Assembly: GCF_014635245.1 (NCBI RefSeq)
Contig: NZ_BMCP01000001.1
Coordinates: 1,054,001-1,118,000 of the forward strand
Direction: 5' to 3'
From: Agaricicola taiwanensis
GTDB taxonomy: Bacteria; Pseudomonadota; Alphaproteobacteria; Rhizobiales; Methylopilaceae
DNA: 64,000 nt
Position numbers and translations under genes: made by a program. Under the pieces are notes generated by a model. That model had not been told where the DNA came from and did not search any database. It saw nothing but the letters and a program-made list of their open reading frames with translations. This document shows, in pieces, positions 8,082 through 18,953 of the stretch (the stretch's first letter is position 1; each line of letters starts with the position of its first letter).

Positions 8082-9853
8082 GATGCCTCCTTGAGGGATG
8101 TGTGGCCGTTGCGGATTCGGCGGGTGGCATCCTCGTCGACCTCAAGGCCCGACGCGCCGTCGCGCAGGACGACGCCATAGTCCCGCTTCGCTGCCTCGCG
8201 GGAGAAATAGCCCATCATCACGTCGCGCAGGACCTTCCTGGGGTCGCGTGTCATGGGATCGCCCCAGCCACCGCCGCCGGGTGTCGCGACACGTGCCGTG
8301 TCGCCTGCCGCCATGAGGATGCCTTCGTCCTTGGTCACATGCTCCGGCCGGTAGGAAATGCCGGAGGTCACATACTCGACATCCGCCTTCTCGGCATCGT
8401 GCCCGCCATGGAGGCCATAGGGCGGAAAGCGGCCGCGGTCACCCAGCACGGAGGAGACAGCCTCCCCCTCGCGCAGGCGGATCTGGAACTCCATGCCGAA
8501 GCCGCCACGATGATAACCGGCGCCGGCCGAGCCCTCGCGGATGCGGTAATGGTCGAAGGTGAGGGGATAGAGCTGCTCGATGATCTCCACCGGCGAGGTG
8601 CGCGCGGCCGAGATCGGGGCGTTGCCGTTCGTCAGCCCGTCGCAGATCGGGTGCCCGCCATAGCCGCCGCCGGAAAAGCGGAACATGATGAAGGGCTTGT
8701 CCCGTTTTTGGTCGTAGCCGCTGATGGTGAAATTGGCGACGGAGCCGAAACAGGCCGCCGGCACGCGATCAGGCACCGCCTGAGCAAGGCAGCCGAAGAC
8801 CGCATCCACCACGCGCAGCGACACTTCGGCGGAGGAGCCGGAGACCGCACGGGGATATTTGGCATTGAGGAAGGTATCCTCGGGCACGATCATGTCCACG
8901 GGCCGAAAGATGCCGGCGTTGATCGGCACCTCGGGGAAGACATGTTTCAGCGCCACGAAGACGGCGGCGAAGGTCGCGGAGATCGACCCGTTGAGGGGGC
9001 CCTTCACGGGTTTCGAGGACCCGGTGAAATCGAACTGGAGCCGGTCGCCCTTCACGGTCATCTGGAGCACGACATTGATCGGCTCCAGCACGATTCCGTC
9101 GGAATCAAGCGATGTCTCGAAGTGATAGGAGCCGTCGGGGATCTGCGTGATGTAGGCGCGCATCTGCTGCTCGGCGCGCGCGTTGAGCTCATCGATATAG
9201 CGGGTGACGGTGCCGTCGCCGTATTTGTCGAGGAGGGCGGTCAGTCGTTCCTCGCCGACATTGAGCGCCGCGACCTGGGCTTTGAGATCGCCCTGCCGCT
9301 CCTCCGGCACCCGCATATTGGCGAAGAGGATGTCGAGGATGCCTTCCTGCAGCACACCTTTGCGGTAGAGCATAATGGGCGGGATGCGCACGCCCTCCTG
9401 GATCACCTCGGTCGCCTTCACGCCGAAGCCGCCGGGCACATTGCCGCCGATGTCGGTCCAGTGGCCGCAGTTGGCGAGGAAGGCGAAGCGCTTGCCCTTG
9501 TAGTAGAAGGGCCGCACCAGCTTCACGTCCATGAGGTGCGTGCCGCCGCAATAGGGATCGTTGAGGATGACGACGTCGCCTTCCTCCATGTCGGGGAAGG
9601 CGGCGAGGGCGGATTGCACCGCATATTGCATGACGCCGACGAAGATCGGCAGGCCGGTGTCGCCCTGCGCCACGACCTCGCCCGTGACGGGGTGATAGAT
9701 GCCGTTGGCGCGGTCGCGCGCTTCCGACATCACCGGGTTGAAGGCGGCCTTCTCAAGAGCGATGTCCATCTCATCGACGATCTGCCGCAGCGCGTTCTGC
9801 ATCACGGCCAGTGTCGCCGGGTCGATGGCGGGAAGGGCGGGGTTGTCCAGCAT
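8078..9853 (-). CDS. hyuB: Hydantoinase B/oxoprolinase family protein (HyuB)
   Basis: A 591-residue HyuB-family subunit. The start is the ATG at 9851-9853 that begins MLDNPALPAIDPATLAVMQN, where the family similarity begins; the frame stays open for a further 53 codons inside hyuA and these are ignored. Typical features are the EAKAAFNPV-like segment (EKAAFNPVMSEARD), NDPYCGGTHLMD, NCGHWTDIGG and, near the C-terminus, GGGGWGDP. With HyuA it forms an ATP-dependent enzyme acting on hydantoins, 5-oxoproline or related cyclic amides, or on ketones in the carboxylase subgroup. Start and hyuA stop share a TGATG junction. Which subgroup this is cannot be told by eye. Confidence 0.93.
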   Translation of the reverse strand: MLDNPALPAIDPATLAVMQNALRQIVDEMDIALEKAAFNPVMSEARDRANGIYHPVTGEVVAQGDTGLPIFVGVMQYAVQSALAAFPDMEEGDVVILNDPYCGGTHLMDVKLVRPFYYKGKRFAFLANCGHWTDIGGNVPGGFGVKATEVIQEGVRIPPIMLYRKGVLQEGILDILFANMRVPEERQGDLKAQVAALNVGEERLTALLDKYGDGTVTRYIDELNARAEQQMRAYITQIPDGSYHFETSLDSDGIVLEPINVVLQMTVKGDRLQFDFTGSSKPVKGPLNGSISATFAAVFVALKHVFPEVPINAGIFRPVDMIVPEDTFLNAKYPRAVSGSSAEVSLRVVDAVFGCLAQAVPDRVPAACFGSVANFTISGYDQKRDKPFIMFRFSGGGYGGHPICDGLTNGNAPISAARTSPVEIIEQLYPLTFDHYRIREGSAGAGYHRGGFGMEFQIRLREGEAVSSVLGDRGRFPPYGLHGGHDAEKADVEYVTSGISYRPEHVTKDEGILMAAGDTARVATPGGGGWGDPMTRDPRKVLRDVMMGYFSREAAKRDYGVVLRDGASGLEVDEDATRRIRNGHTSLKEAS

Positions 9854-11889
9854 CACTTCACCTCGATGATGAGATTGCCGACCTCGTCGACCGTGATCCG
9901 GTTGCCCGGTTCGGCCACCGTTGTCGTGTCCATCTGGTTGAAGATGGCCGGACCCATGATCTCGGCGCCGACGGGGAGTTCGTCCCGTGCATAGATGGGC
10001 GTCTTCAGCCACGCGCCGTCGAACCAGACCTCGCGTTCGCCGATGATGGCCTCGGCGGCACTGGATTTTTTCGGCGAGGCATTGAAGATGCGCTTCAGGT
10101 CCAGGGCCTGCCGGCGTCCGGTCACGGCGGTGCGCAGGTTGATGAGCTTGGCGCGGAAGTTGGAAAGGTCGATCGAGAAGCGGTCGAGATAGGCCTGCCG
10201 CAGCGCGTCTTTCAGGGCAGCGGTACTGAGATCATCCGGGTTGAGCGCGACACGGAGGGTGTAGGTCTGGCCCTCATATTGCATGTCCGCGAAATGGGTG
10301 ACCTCGATGGCACCCACCGGCACCTGGTCCGCCTTCAGTCGTTCCTCGCCTTCTGCCCGATGCGTTTTAAGGACATCGGCAAGATCACTCTCCGAAACCT
10401 CATCGATCAGGCGGCTGACGGTCTGCACAAAGTCATGCCTGACATCGGCGACAATGCAGCCGAGCGCGCAGGTGATGCCGGGAACATAGGGCACGATGAC
10501 ATGCGGCACGCCGAGTTCGCGGGCAAGCGCGGTGCCATGCAGCGGCCCGGCGCCACCGAAGGAGAAGATGGCGAACTCGCGCGGATCGAACCCGCGCTGC
10601 AGGCTGACGAGCCTGATGGCGCCGGCCATGCTGTCGTTGACCACCCGGAGCGTCGCCGCCGCGGCACTGATGGCATCAAGACCGAGGGCTGCCCCGACCT
10701 GCTCGTCGAAGGCCTTGTGAACGCGGGGCATGTCGACGCCGCCTTCCACCGACAGAAGCTTTTCCGAGCTGAGACGGCCGAGAACGACATTGGCATCGGT
10801 GACGGTGACCTTCTCGCCGCCGCGGCCATAGGAGATCGGGCCCGGCACGGCACCGGCGCTGCGAGGCCCGACCTGCAGGATGCCGGCCTCGTTGATATGC
10901 GCGATGGAGCCGCCGCCGGCGCCGATGGTGTGGATGTCGATCACCGGGATGCGCATCGGCAGGTTGAAACCGAGGTCCCGGTCGCTGGAGACCACGGGCG
11001 TGCCGTTGACGATCATGCCGACATCGAAGCTCGTGCCGCCGAGATCGCAGGTCATGACGTTCTTGAAGCCCGCCATCCGCGAGATGTAGGAGGCGGCGAT
11101 CACGCCTGCCGCCGGGCCGGACAGGACGGTGTTGACCGAGCGGTCGCAGGCCATGTCCGCCGACATGATGCCGCCGTTGGCTTGCATGATGGCGAGGTTG
11201 CGCGGGACGCCAGCCTCTTTGAGATCGCTTTTCAGCCGGGTGACATAGCGGTGGATCAGCGGCTGGATGTAGGCGTTGACCGCAGCCGTGCCGAAGCGCT
11301 CCACCTCACGGTATTCCCGCAGGATGTCCGCGCTGGTGGTGATGTATGGATTGGGCCAGATCTCGCGGGCGATGGAGAGCGCCCGCTGCTCATGCACCGG
11401 ATTTGCATAGGCATGGAGGAAGCCGATCATCAGGGCTTCGACGCCATTGGCCTTCAGTTCCTCGATGGCATCCCGAAGCCCGTCCTCATCGAGCGGCACC
11501 ACCACTTCGCCATCGGCGTTCAGGCGCTCCGTCACCTCCAGCCGATTTTTGCGGAGGATCAACGGTTCGAATTCGCCATAGAGGCCGAAGAGCTGCGGAC
11601 GCTCGCGCCGGGCGAGTTCAATGATGTCCCGGAAGCCGCGTGTGGTGATCAGTCCACAGACCGCGCCGTTGCGCTCCAGGGTGGCGTTGGTGCCGACGGT
11701 CGTGCCGTGCACGAGCCAGGACACGGCTTCATAGGGAATGTCGACCTGCCGCAGGCCATTGAGGAAGCCCACCGCCTGGTTGGGCGGCGTCGACGGGACC
11801 TTGGAAAGCTTTACCGTGCCGGCATCGGCATCGATCGCGATGGTATCGGTGAATGTTCCGCCGACGTCGACGCCTACGTGGAACTGCAT
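9853..11889 (-). CDS. hyuA: Hydantoinase A/oxoprolinase family protein (HyuA)
   Basis: A 678-residue HyuA-family subunit with the N-terminal phosphate-binding motif DVGGTFTD (residues 8-15), HGTTVGTNA near residue 61, the second ATPase-fold motif DLGGTSFDVG and GAGGGSIAHI. This is the actin-like ATPase half of the HyuAB pair, which activates the carbonyl of a cyclic amide or ketone by phosphorylation. The length is normal. It is followed directly by hyuB (one-base overlap) and preceded six bases away by the SDR gene. No biotin or acetone-carboxylase gamma gene lies nearby, which favours hydrolase over carboxylase activity without proving it. Confidence 0.94.
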   Translation of the reverse strand: MQFHVGVDVGGTFTDTIAIDADAGTVKLSKVPSTPPNQAVGFLNGLRQVDIPYEAVSWLVHGTTVGTNATLERNGAVCGLITTRGFRDIIELARRERPQLFGLYGEFEPLILRKNRLEVTERLNADGEVVVPLDEDGLRDAIEELKANGVEALMIGFLHAYANPVHEQRALSIAREIWPNPYITTSADILREYREVERFGTAAVNAYIQPLIHRYVTRLKSDLKEAGVPRNLAIMQANGGIMSADMACDRSVNTVLSGPAAGVIAASYISRMAGFKNVMTCDLGGTSFDVGMIVNGTPVVSSDRDLGFNLPMRIPVIDIHTIGAGGGSIAHINEAGILQVGPRSAGAVPGPISYGRGGEKVTVTDANVVLGRLSSEKLLSVEGGVDMPRVHKAFDEQVGAALGLDAISAAAATLRVVNDSMAGAIRLVSLQRGFDPREFAIFSFGGAGPLHGTALARELGVPHVIVPYVPGITCALGCIVADVRHDFVQTVSRLIDEVSESDLADVLKTHRAEGEERLKADQVPVGAIEVTHFADMQYEGQTYTLRVALNPDDLSTAALKDALRQAYLDRFSIDLSNFRAKLINLRTAVTGRRQALDLKRIFNASPKKSSAAEAIIGEREVWFDGAWLKTPIYARDELPVGAEIMGPAIFNQMDTTTVAEPGNRITVDEVGNLIIEVK

Positions 11890-11894
11890 GAGCT

Positions 11895-12716
11895 TTACCC
11901 CACAGCCTGAACGCGTTCAGAGGCGGCACTGGTCTGGACGCTCCTGAGATCGACGCCTGGAATGAGCCCCGCCGCCGTGAAGCCCCCGTCGACCGGCAGC
12001 ACCACCCCGCTGATGAAGCGGGCGGCATCGCTTGCGAGGAAAAGGGTCGCTTCCACCACATCCTCGGGTGTGCCGATCTTCTGCAGCGCGGTGCGGCGCC
12101 GGCGCTCCTCCCAACCAGCCTCGTCGAGCACGGCATTGGACATGTCGCTGGGGATGGCGCTCGGCGCGACGGCATTGACGCGGATGCCCTGTTGCCCGAG
12201 CTCCACCGCGAGAGCCGGCGTGATGGCGTTCACCGCCCCCTTCAACGCGGCATAAGCCGACGAATAAGCGACACCGCGCAGGCCGACGATGGACGACATG
12301 TTGATGACGACACCATGCCCACTTGAAGCCAGGGCAGGGGCCGCGGCCTTGGTGGTCAGCAGCACGCCTTTGATGCCGACGGCGAGCATGCGGTCAAGGA
12401 GCTTGGGGTCCAGTTGCGCGAGAGGACCGTAACGGGCGAAGACGGCGTTGTTGATGACGATGTCGAGGCGGCCATAGGTTCCGGCCGCCGTTTCAACGGC
12501 GCTGGTAACGCCGGCCTCGTCGGAGACATCGGCCGTGAGCGCCAAAGCCGCGCCGCCGGCGGCGCTGATGGTGCGAACCGTTTCGGCAATGCCTTCAGCA
12601 TCGATATCGAGACAGCAGACCGCAGCTCCTTGCTGCGCAAAGGCGCAGGAGATGGCGCGGCCCAAACCTCTCGCTGCACCCGTGACGAGCGCAACGCGAT
12701 TCTCCAAGCGTTTCAT
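11895..12716 (-). CDS. Short-chain dehydrogenase/reductase
   Basis: A 273-residue classical SDR. The start is the ATG at 12714-12716 (MKRLENRVALVTGAA); the upstream open frame is unlike the family. It has the cofactor motif TGAARGLG (TGxxxGxG), NNAV, the catalytic serine in NMSSIVG, YAALK (Tyr-x-x-x-Lys) and the FLASDAARFISG ending typical of FabG-like enzymes. A C-terminal tail of about 20 residues extends past the usual end. It would oxidise an alcohol or reduce a ketone using NAD(P). It is the first enzyme gene after the regulator and probably the first gene of the catabolic transcript. Confidence 0.9.
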   Translation of the reverse strand: MKRLENRVALVTGAARGLGRAISCAFAQQGAAVCCLDIDAEGIAETVRTISAAGGAALALTADVSDEAGVTSAVETAAGTYGRLDIVINNAVFARYGPLAQLDPKLLDRMLAVGIKGVLLTTKAAAPALASSGHGVVINMSSIVGLRGVAYSSAYAALKGAVNAITPALAVELGQQGIRVNAVAPSAIPSDMSNAVLDEAGWEERRRRTALQKIGTPEDVVEATLFLASDAARFISGVVLPVDGGFTAAGLIPGVDLRSVQTSAASERVQAVG

Positions 12717-12897
12717 GTCCCAACCCGGCTGTTCGTGGGAAGCGGGTCTTCTTTTTTGCGGGCGCTCTGGCGGCGCCTCTGGGATGGAAGTTAAGGCCGA
12801 CTTGCCACCAACTGTCAACAGTCAACTTAATGGGCGTCGGCGCTCAATTTGGTTGCTGTTTGCAACGACATTTCCGCCCATAAGCGAGGCATGAACC
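12717..12897 (-). promoter_or_regulatory. Putative control region of the catabolic/transport operon
   Basis: This 181-base gap separates the lysR gene from the series of enzyme and transport genes. It holds two short dyads, ACTGT-CA-ACAGT (12811-12822) and GTTGC-TGTTT-GCAAC (12852-12866). It also holds overlapping minus-strand TTGACT and TTGACA hexamers (complement of 12813-12825) that could serve as a -35. It is AT-richer than its surroundings. A promoter with regulator sites is likely here; the exact elements are guesses. Confidence 0.4.
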
Positions 12898-13782
12898 TCA
12901 CTCGGCAGCGAGGGCGGCAGCATCCGACAGGTTGTCGAGGCTGGCCACTATATGATCAGCGAGCGCCTCGATCAAAGTGGATGTTTCGTGAGGGTTTTTC
13001 AGAAGTGCGATCTTGATGGAGGGCAGCGCCGGAAAGCCGTCCGATGGACCAAGCACGCGCATGCCCGGACGAATGGCGGATTCCGGCAGCACCGAGACGG
13101 CAAGGCCGGCGAGAACGGCCGCACCGACCGCAGTGGAATTCCAGCTGGCATAGAGGACGCGATGGCTGCGTCCCACGGCCTCCAGCCGCTCGAACGCGGC
13201 ACGCCGCCAGGCACAGGTCGGCCGGCCAAGAGCCAGGGGCAGCGGATCTTCCTCATGGACCATGGCATTGGAGGCGGTCACCCAAAGGAGTTGCTCCTGC
13301 CGCACGATGGTCGCCGGCCCACGCCGGTCGGTATGTGTGATAATGGCTAGATCCAGCCCGCCATCATTGAGTGAATCCACCAGGTCCGGTGTCGGTTCAC
13401 ATACCACCGTCACTTCGACCCTTGGGTTGGATCGGCTGAAACGGGCCAGGATCTCCGGGAGATAGCGGTCCGCATAGTCGTCCGGGAGACCGAGACGGAC
13501 ATGGCCCGTCAGGTCCACATCCGACAGGGCGGTTAGGGCCTCGGACGAGAGTTTGACGATGCGGCGGGCATAATCGAGCAGACGCTCCCCGTCCTCGGTC
13601 AGACGGCTCTGGCGGCCATCCCGCATGAAGATGGGTTTGCCCAGGCGCTCCTCGAGCCGCTTCATCTGCATCGACACGGCCGACTGGGTCTTGTGCACGA
13701 TTTCAGAGGCGCGGGTGAACGAGCCGGTGTCGGCGATGGCCACAAAGGTGCGTAGTTGATCGACGTCCAGAAGCGCGGGCAT
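12898..13782 (-). CDS. LysR-family transcriptional regulator
   Basis: A 294-residue LysR protein. The N-terminal helix-turn-helix spans roughly residues 5-62 (LRTFVAIADTGSFTRASE, then KTQSAVSMQMKRLEERLGKPIF), followed by a linker helix and a type 2 periplasmic-binding-like effector domain (HVRLGLPDDYADRYLP onward). It lies at the head of, and in the same direction as, the hydantoinase/transport genes, and is probably their activator. An inverted repeat sits 10-34 bases before its start codon, consistent with self-regulation. The effector is presumably the substrate or an intermediate of the neighbouring pathway. Confidence 0.92.
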   Translation of the reverse strand: MPALLDVDQLRTFVAIADTGSFTRASEIVHKTQSAVSMQMKRLEERLGKPIFMRDGRQSRLTEDGERLLDYARRIVKLSSEALTALSDVDLTGHVRLGLPDDYADRYLPEILARFSRSNPRVEVTVVCEPTPDLVDSLNDGGLDLAIITHTDRRGPATIVRQEQLLWVTASNAMVHEEDPLPLALGRPTCAWRRAAFERLEAVGRSHRVLYASWNSTAVGAAVLAGLAVSVLPESAIRPGMRVLGPSDGFPALPSIKIALLKNPHETSTLIEALADHIVASLDNLSDAAALAAE

Positions 13783-13791
13783 GGCGAAAGC

Positions 13792-13816
13792 GTCACATCA
13801 CAAATAATGATGTCAC
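13792..13816. promoter_or_regulatory. Inverted repeat, probable LysR operator
   Basis: GTCACATCA (13792-13800) and TGATGTCAC (13808-13816) form a near-perfect dyad (8 of 9 pairs) around the seven-base AT-rich spacer CAAATAA. The position immediately upstream of lysR, between divergent transcription units, and the size match LysR-type binding sites. Assignment to this regulator is inferred. Confidence 0.55.
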
Positions 13817-13950
13817 ATATTAAAACTATGCGCTTAAATTATCAATCGGCTTGGGGCATAAGAAGGTCATGCTGAAAGCGCTGCTGAAAACCGGCTGCAA
13901 ACAGGGGTTTGCGGAGGAGTATGCGCTTGGCAGCAGGATGGAGAAGTCCA

Positions 13951-14331
13951 ATGTCGCATGATCTTCTGACGCCCATACCCGTGCCCGCTCGCCAGGCAGT
14001 CGTGGTGCGCGTGCGCGACCTCTTCCTCCAGGGCAAATCGATTTTCAAAGCATGGCGCAACCGACGTGAAGCCATGGTGACCCTCGCTGGCATGGACGGG
14101 CGCATGCTCAAGGACATCGGCCTGCATGAAAGCGATGTCCGCTCCGCCCTTGCCGAGCCTCTGTGGTCCGATCCGACGATTCGCCTCAAGCTGGTGGTCG
14201 TGGAGCGCCGCGCTTCCGCTCGCGCCAAGGCACGTGAAGACCTTCAATGGATGGCGGCCTCTGACTCGGTGCCCCCCGCCACCGAGATGACAAACCGCCC
14301 TCGGGCCGAAGGCCTGAAAACTGCCTGCTGA
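13951..14331 (+). CDS. DUF1127 (YjiS-like) domain protein
   Basis: A 126-residue protein whose central part (RDLFLQGKSIFKAWRNRREAMVTLAGMDGRMLKDIGLHESDV) matches the arginine-rich DUF1127/YjiS pattern of a helix followed by LxxLxDRMLKDIGL. I choose the ATG at 13951, preceded by GGAGAAG, over upstream in-frame codons. Most DUF1127 proteins are 45-75 residues; this one has an extra tail of about 50 residues. Small DUF1127 proteins in alphaproteobacteria are linked to RNA turnover and to phosphate and stress responses. The gene is monocistronic, ending at a strong terminator. Confidence 0.82.
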   Translation: MSHDLLTPIPVPARQAVVVRVRDLFLQGKSIFKAWRNRREAMVTLAGMDGRMLKDIGLHESDVRSALAEPLWSDPTIRLKLVVVERRASARAKAREDLQWMAASDSVPPATEMTNRPRAEGLKTAC

Positions 14332-14355
14332 TCCCGCAACGATCGACAGGTTTAG

Positions 14356-14393
14356 ACGGCCGCCGCTCCCCTCTGCGGCGGCCGTTCTTTTTT
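14356..14393 (+). terminator. Rho-independent terminator after the DUF1127 gene
   Basis: ACGGCCGCCGC (14356-14366) pairs perfectly with GCGGCGGCCGT (14375-14385) over an eight-base loop, followed by TCTTTTTT. It begins 25 bases after the DUF1127 stop and abuts the 3' end of the convergent ialB-like gene, so the stem may also help to end that transcript. Confidence 0.92.
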
Positions 14394-14395
14394 CG

Positions 14396-14920
14396 CTACT
14401 TGAGCGCGGCGAAACCCGGCTCAAAGCCATTGAGCGAAACGGGAATGCCGATTCCCTCTTCTGGCGTCTGGAAGATGATGAACGTTGCTTGCTTGCCTTT
14501 GCTCAGCTTGCCGAGAAGTTCGTCGTCCATGACAACCTCGGCGACGCAGCCGTTCGGCAGGCAGCGCACGAAGCCTGCCCGGCCCACATCCGCATTGTCG
14601 ATTCTGAGGCCGAGCCCCGCGGGCAGGAGGACGCCCAGCGGAGCCAGAACCCGCATGAGCCGGGATTTGTTGTCCGCGGTCTTCAGCACGATCGCCGTCA
14701 GGCCGACATTGGGTCGGTCTTCGGCGGTGACGTTCTGAACCAGCGCGCATTGTTCGCTTTGCGCGCCTGGAGGCGTGTCGCACCTGAGCTGCCAATCACC
14801 GTGGTTGGCCTTCACGGTTCCCTGTGCGGCTGCGGGGTAGAAGGCGGCGGTGGGGCCGGAAGCCAGCGCAAGCGCAAGGGCGAGCGGCACAGCGCGGCGA
14901 AGGGTCGGAGCGAAGGACAC
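14396..14920 (-). CDS. Invasion-associated locus B (IalB) family periplasmic protein
   Basis: A 174-residue exported protein with a Sec signal peptide (hydrophobic stretch ending YPAAAQG, cleavage near residue 33). It matches the IalB fold: HGDWQLRCDTPPG, EQCALVQNV, then the basic-hydrophobic RAGFVRCLPNGC segment and a C-terminal IPVSLNGF. Four conserved cysteines probably form two disulfides. IalB of Bartonella assists erythrocyte invasion, but homologs are widespread in free-living Hyphomicrobiales and their role is unclear. It is convergent with the DUF1127 gene and divergent from coxB. Confidence 0.9.
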   Translation of the reverse strand: MSFAPTLRRAVPLALALALASGPTAAFYPAAAQGTVKANHGDWQLRCDTPPGAQSEQCALVQNVTAEDRPNVGLTAIVLKTADNKSRLMRVLAPLGVLLPAGLGLRIDNADVGRAGFVRCLPNGCVAEVVMDDELLGKLSKGKQATFIIFQTPEEGIGIPVSLNGFEPGFAALK

Positions 14921-15154
14921 GTGGAAATCTCCAGATTGCAGGACCGCAGGGTGATGCGTCCGGATTCTGGCCTAACAGAGACGGTTTGCCTGTCAAGGCT
15001 TGGCGCCTGAGGCGTCCGTCCTCTTCGCGCCCTTATGCCGCACGGGATGGCCGAGCCCTCGCCGTTGCGGGGCATCTCCCTTTATGTTTGAAGAGCGAAG
15101 CGTGTTGGCGCCCCGTCAGCGCGACCATACCCTATTCAGGAGAGCGACCCGGAC

Positions 15155-17763
<2,609 letters not shown>

Positions 17764-17830
17764 TCGGGCGGCCGAACGGACAAACACGATATCGGCCGGG
17801 GCACTGCTCCGGCCGGCCCACTGAAAGAAC

Positions 17831-18772
17831 ATGCTGACTGACATGACCCTTGCAAGCGACCATATGAGCCACGCACCAGCCGCTCAGCCGAGCGAGGGTG
17901 AAGTGCGCGATTTCGTGGCGCTGCTGAAGCCGCGTGTCATGTCACTGGTCATCTTTACAGCGCTGGTCGGCATCGTCCGGGCGCCTGATGCCCTTCACCC
18001 GGTTTTGGCGGCCGTTTCGCTTCTCTGCATCGCCATCGGTGCTGGTGCCTCCGGTGCCCTCAACATGTGGTGGGACGCGGACATCGATGCCGTCATGACC
18101 CGCACGCGCGGCCGCCCGATTCCCGCTGGCCGCATCGCGCCCGGCGAGGCGCTGGCGTTTGGATTGGTGCTGTCAGCGGGCGCCGTGATGGTGCTTGGCC
18201 TTGCGGTCAATCTCCTCGCGGCAGGGCTCCTCGCCTTCACGATCTTCTTCTATTCCGTCGTCTACACGATGTGGCTCAAACGCTGGACAGCGCAGAACAT
18301 CGTGATCGGTGGAGCTGCCGGTGCCTTCCCGCCCATGATCGGCTGGGCCGCGGTTACAGGGCACATTAGTCTGGAGAGCATCCTGCTCTTCATGATCATT
18401 TTCTTCTGGACGCCGCCTCACTTCTGGGCGCTCGCGCTCCTGAAGTCGGATGATTACGCGCGTGCGGGCGTCCCCATGCTGCCTGTGGTGGCTGGTGCTG
18501 ACGAGACCCGTCGCCAGATCCTCATCTATTCTGTGTTACTCGCGCCGCTCGGCGTCGCGCCTTGGGCACTCGGTTTCACCGGCATCGGCTACGGCATTGC
18601 CTCCCTCGGTCTCGGCGCCATGTTCCTTATCCTTGCGGTGCGTGTCTGGCGGCAGCGGCAGGGCGAACCTGCCAAGACGGCGGCGCGTCAGCTCTTCGCC
18701 TTTTCCATTCTCTACCTCTTCGCGCTCTTCGCGGTGCTTCTGGTAGAGGCCGTTCTGCCGGGAGCCGCCTGA
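17831..18772 (+). CDS. ctaB: Protoheme IX farnesyltransferase (haem O synthase)
   Basis: A 313-residue UbiA-family prenyltransferase with about nine membrane segments. It has the first Asp-rich motif [19 protein letters not shown] near residue 80 and the second, cytoplasmic motif [16 protein letters not shown] near residue 205. It adds a farnesyl group to haem b, giving haem O, the precursor of haem A used by CoxA. The stop overlaps the start of the small coxF gene by one base. The first of two nearby in-frame methionines is used; the second (MTLASDH, four residues later) is also possible. Confidence 0.96.
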   Translation: MLTDMTLASDHMSHAPAAQPSEGEVRDFVALLKPRVMSLVIFTALVGIVRAPDALHPVLAAVSLLCIAIGAGASGALNMWWDADIDAVMTRTRGRPIPAGRIAPGEALAFGLVLSAGAVMVLGLAVNLLAAGLLAFTIFFYSVVYTMWLKRWTAQNIVIGGAAGAFPPMIGWAAVTGHISLESILLFMIIFFWTPPHFWALALLKSDDYARAGVPMLPVVAGADETRRQILIYSVLLAPLGVAPWALGFTGIGYGIASLGLGAMFLILAVRVWRQRQGEPAKTAARQLFAFSILYLFALFAVLLVEAVLPGAA

Positions 18773-18936
18773 TGCAGGAGCCGGACAAGAACCCCCTGGT
18801 CCTGACACCGGAGCAGAAGCGCCGCCAACGCCGCCGCAACATCGCGATCGCCGTGGTGCTCTTCGCGCTGGTCGGCATCTTTTATGCGGTCACCGTCGTG
18901 AAGATGGGACCCAATGTCCTCAACCGGCCGTTCTGA
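18772..18936 (+). CDS. coxF: Small CoxF-like membrane protein of the oxidase operon
   Basis: A 54-residue protein with a basic cytoplasmic stretch (EQKRRQRRRN) and a single transmembrane helix (AIAVVLFALVGIFYAVTVV), ending near KMGPNVLNRPF. Position between ctaB and ctaG and the conserved C-terminal KMGPNV segment match the CoxF proteins of alphaproteobacteria, whose function is not settled. The start overlaps the ctaB stop (TGATG), indicating coupled translation. It is easily missed because of its size. Confidence 0.82.
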   Translation: MQEPDKNPLVLTPEQKRRQRRRNIAIAVVLFALVGIFYAVTVVKMGPNVLNRPF

Positions 18937-18953
18937 AAGGGGAGGGCGACAGC

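Noticed and set aside
11560..11580. A GGTTCGAATTC run resembling a tRNA T-loop
   Set aside because: It lies inside hyuA and no acceptor stem, anticodon arm or D-arm can be built around it.
9853..11889. Acetone carboxylase instead of hydantoinase/oxoprolinase
   Set aside because: The small gamma subunit expected beside acetone carboxylase is absent, although the large subunits of both groups look alike by eye, so it is not fully excluded.
9811..11910. A 699-codon open frame on the plus strand
   Set aside because: It is the antisense shadow of hyuA and hyuB. High GC with third-position bias keeps the opposite frame open; the translated sequence is rich in Asp, His, Arg and Gly and has no family likeness.
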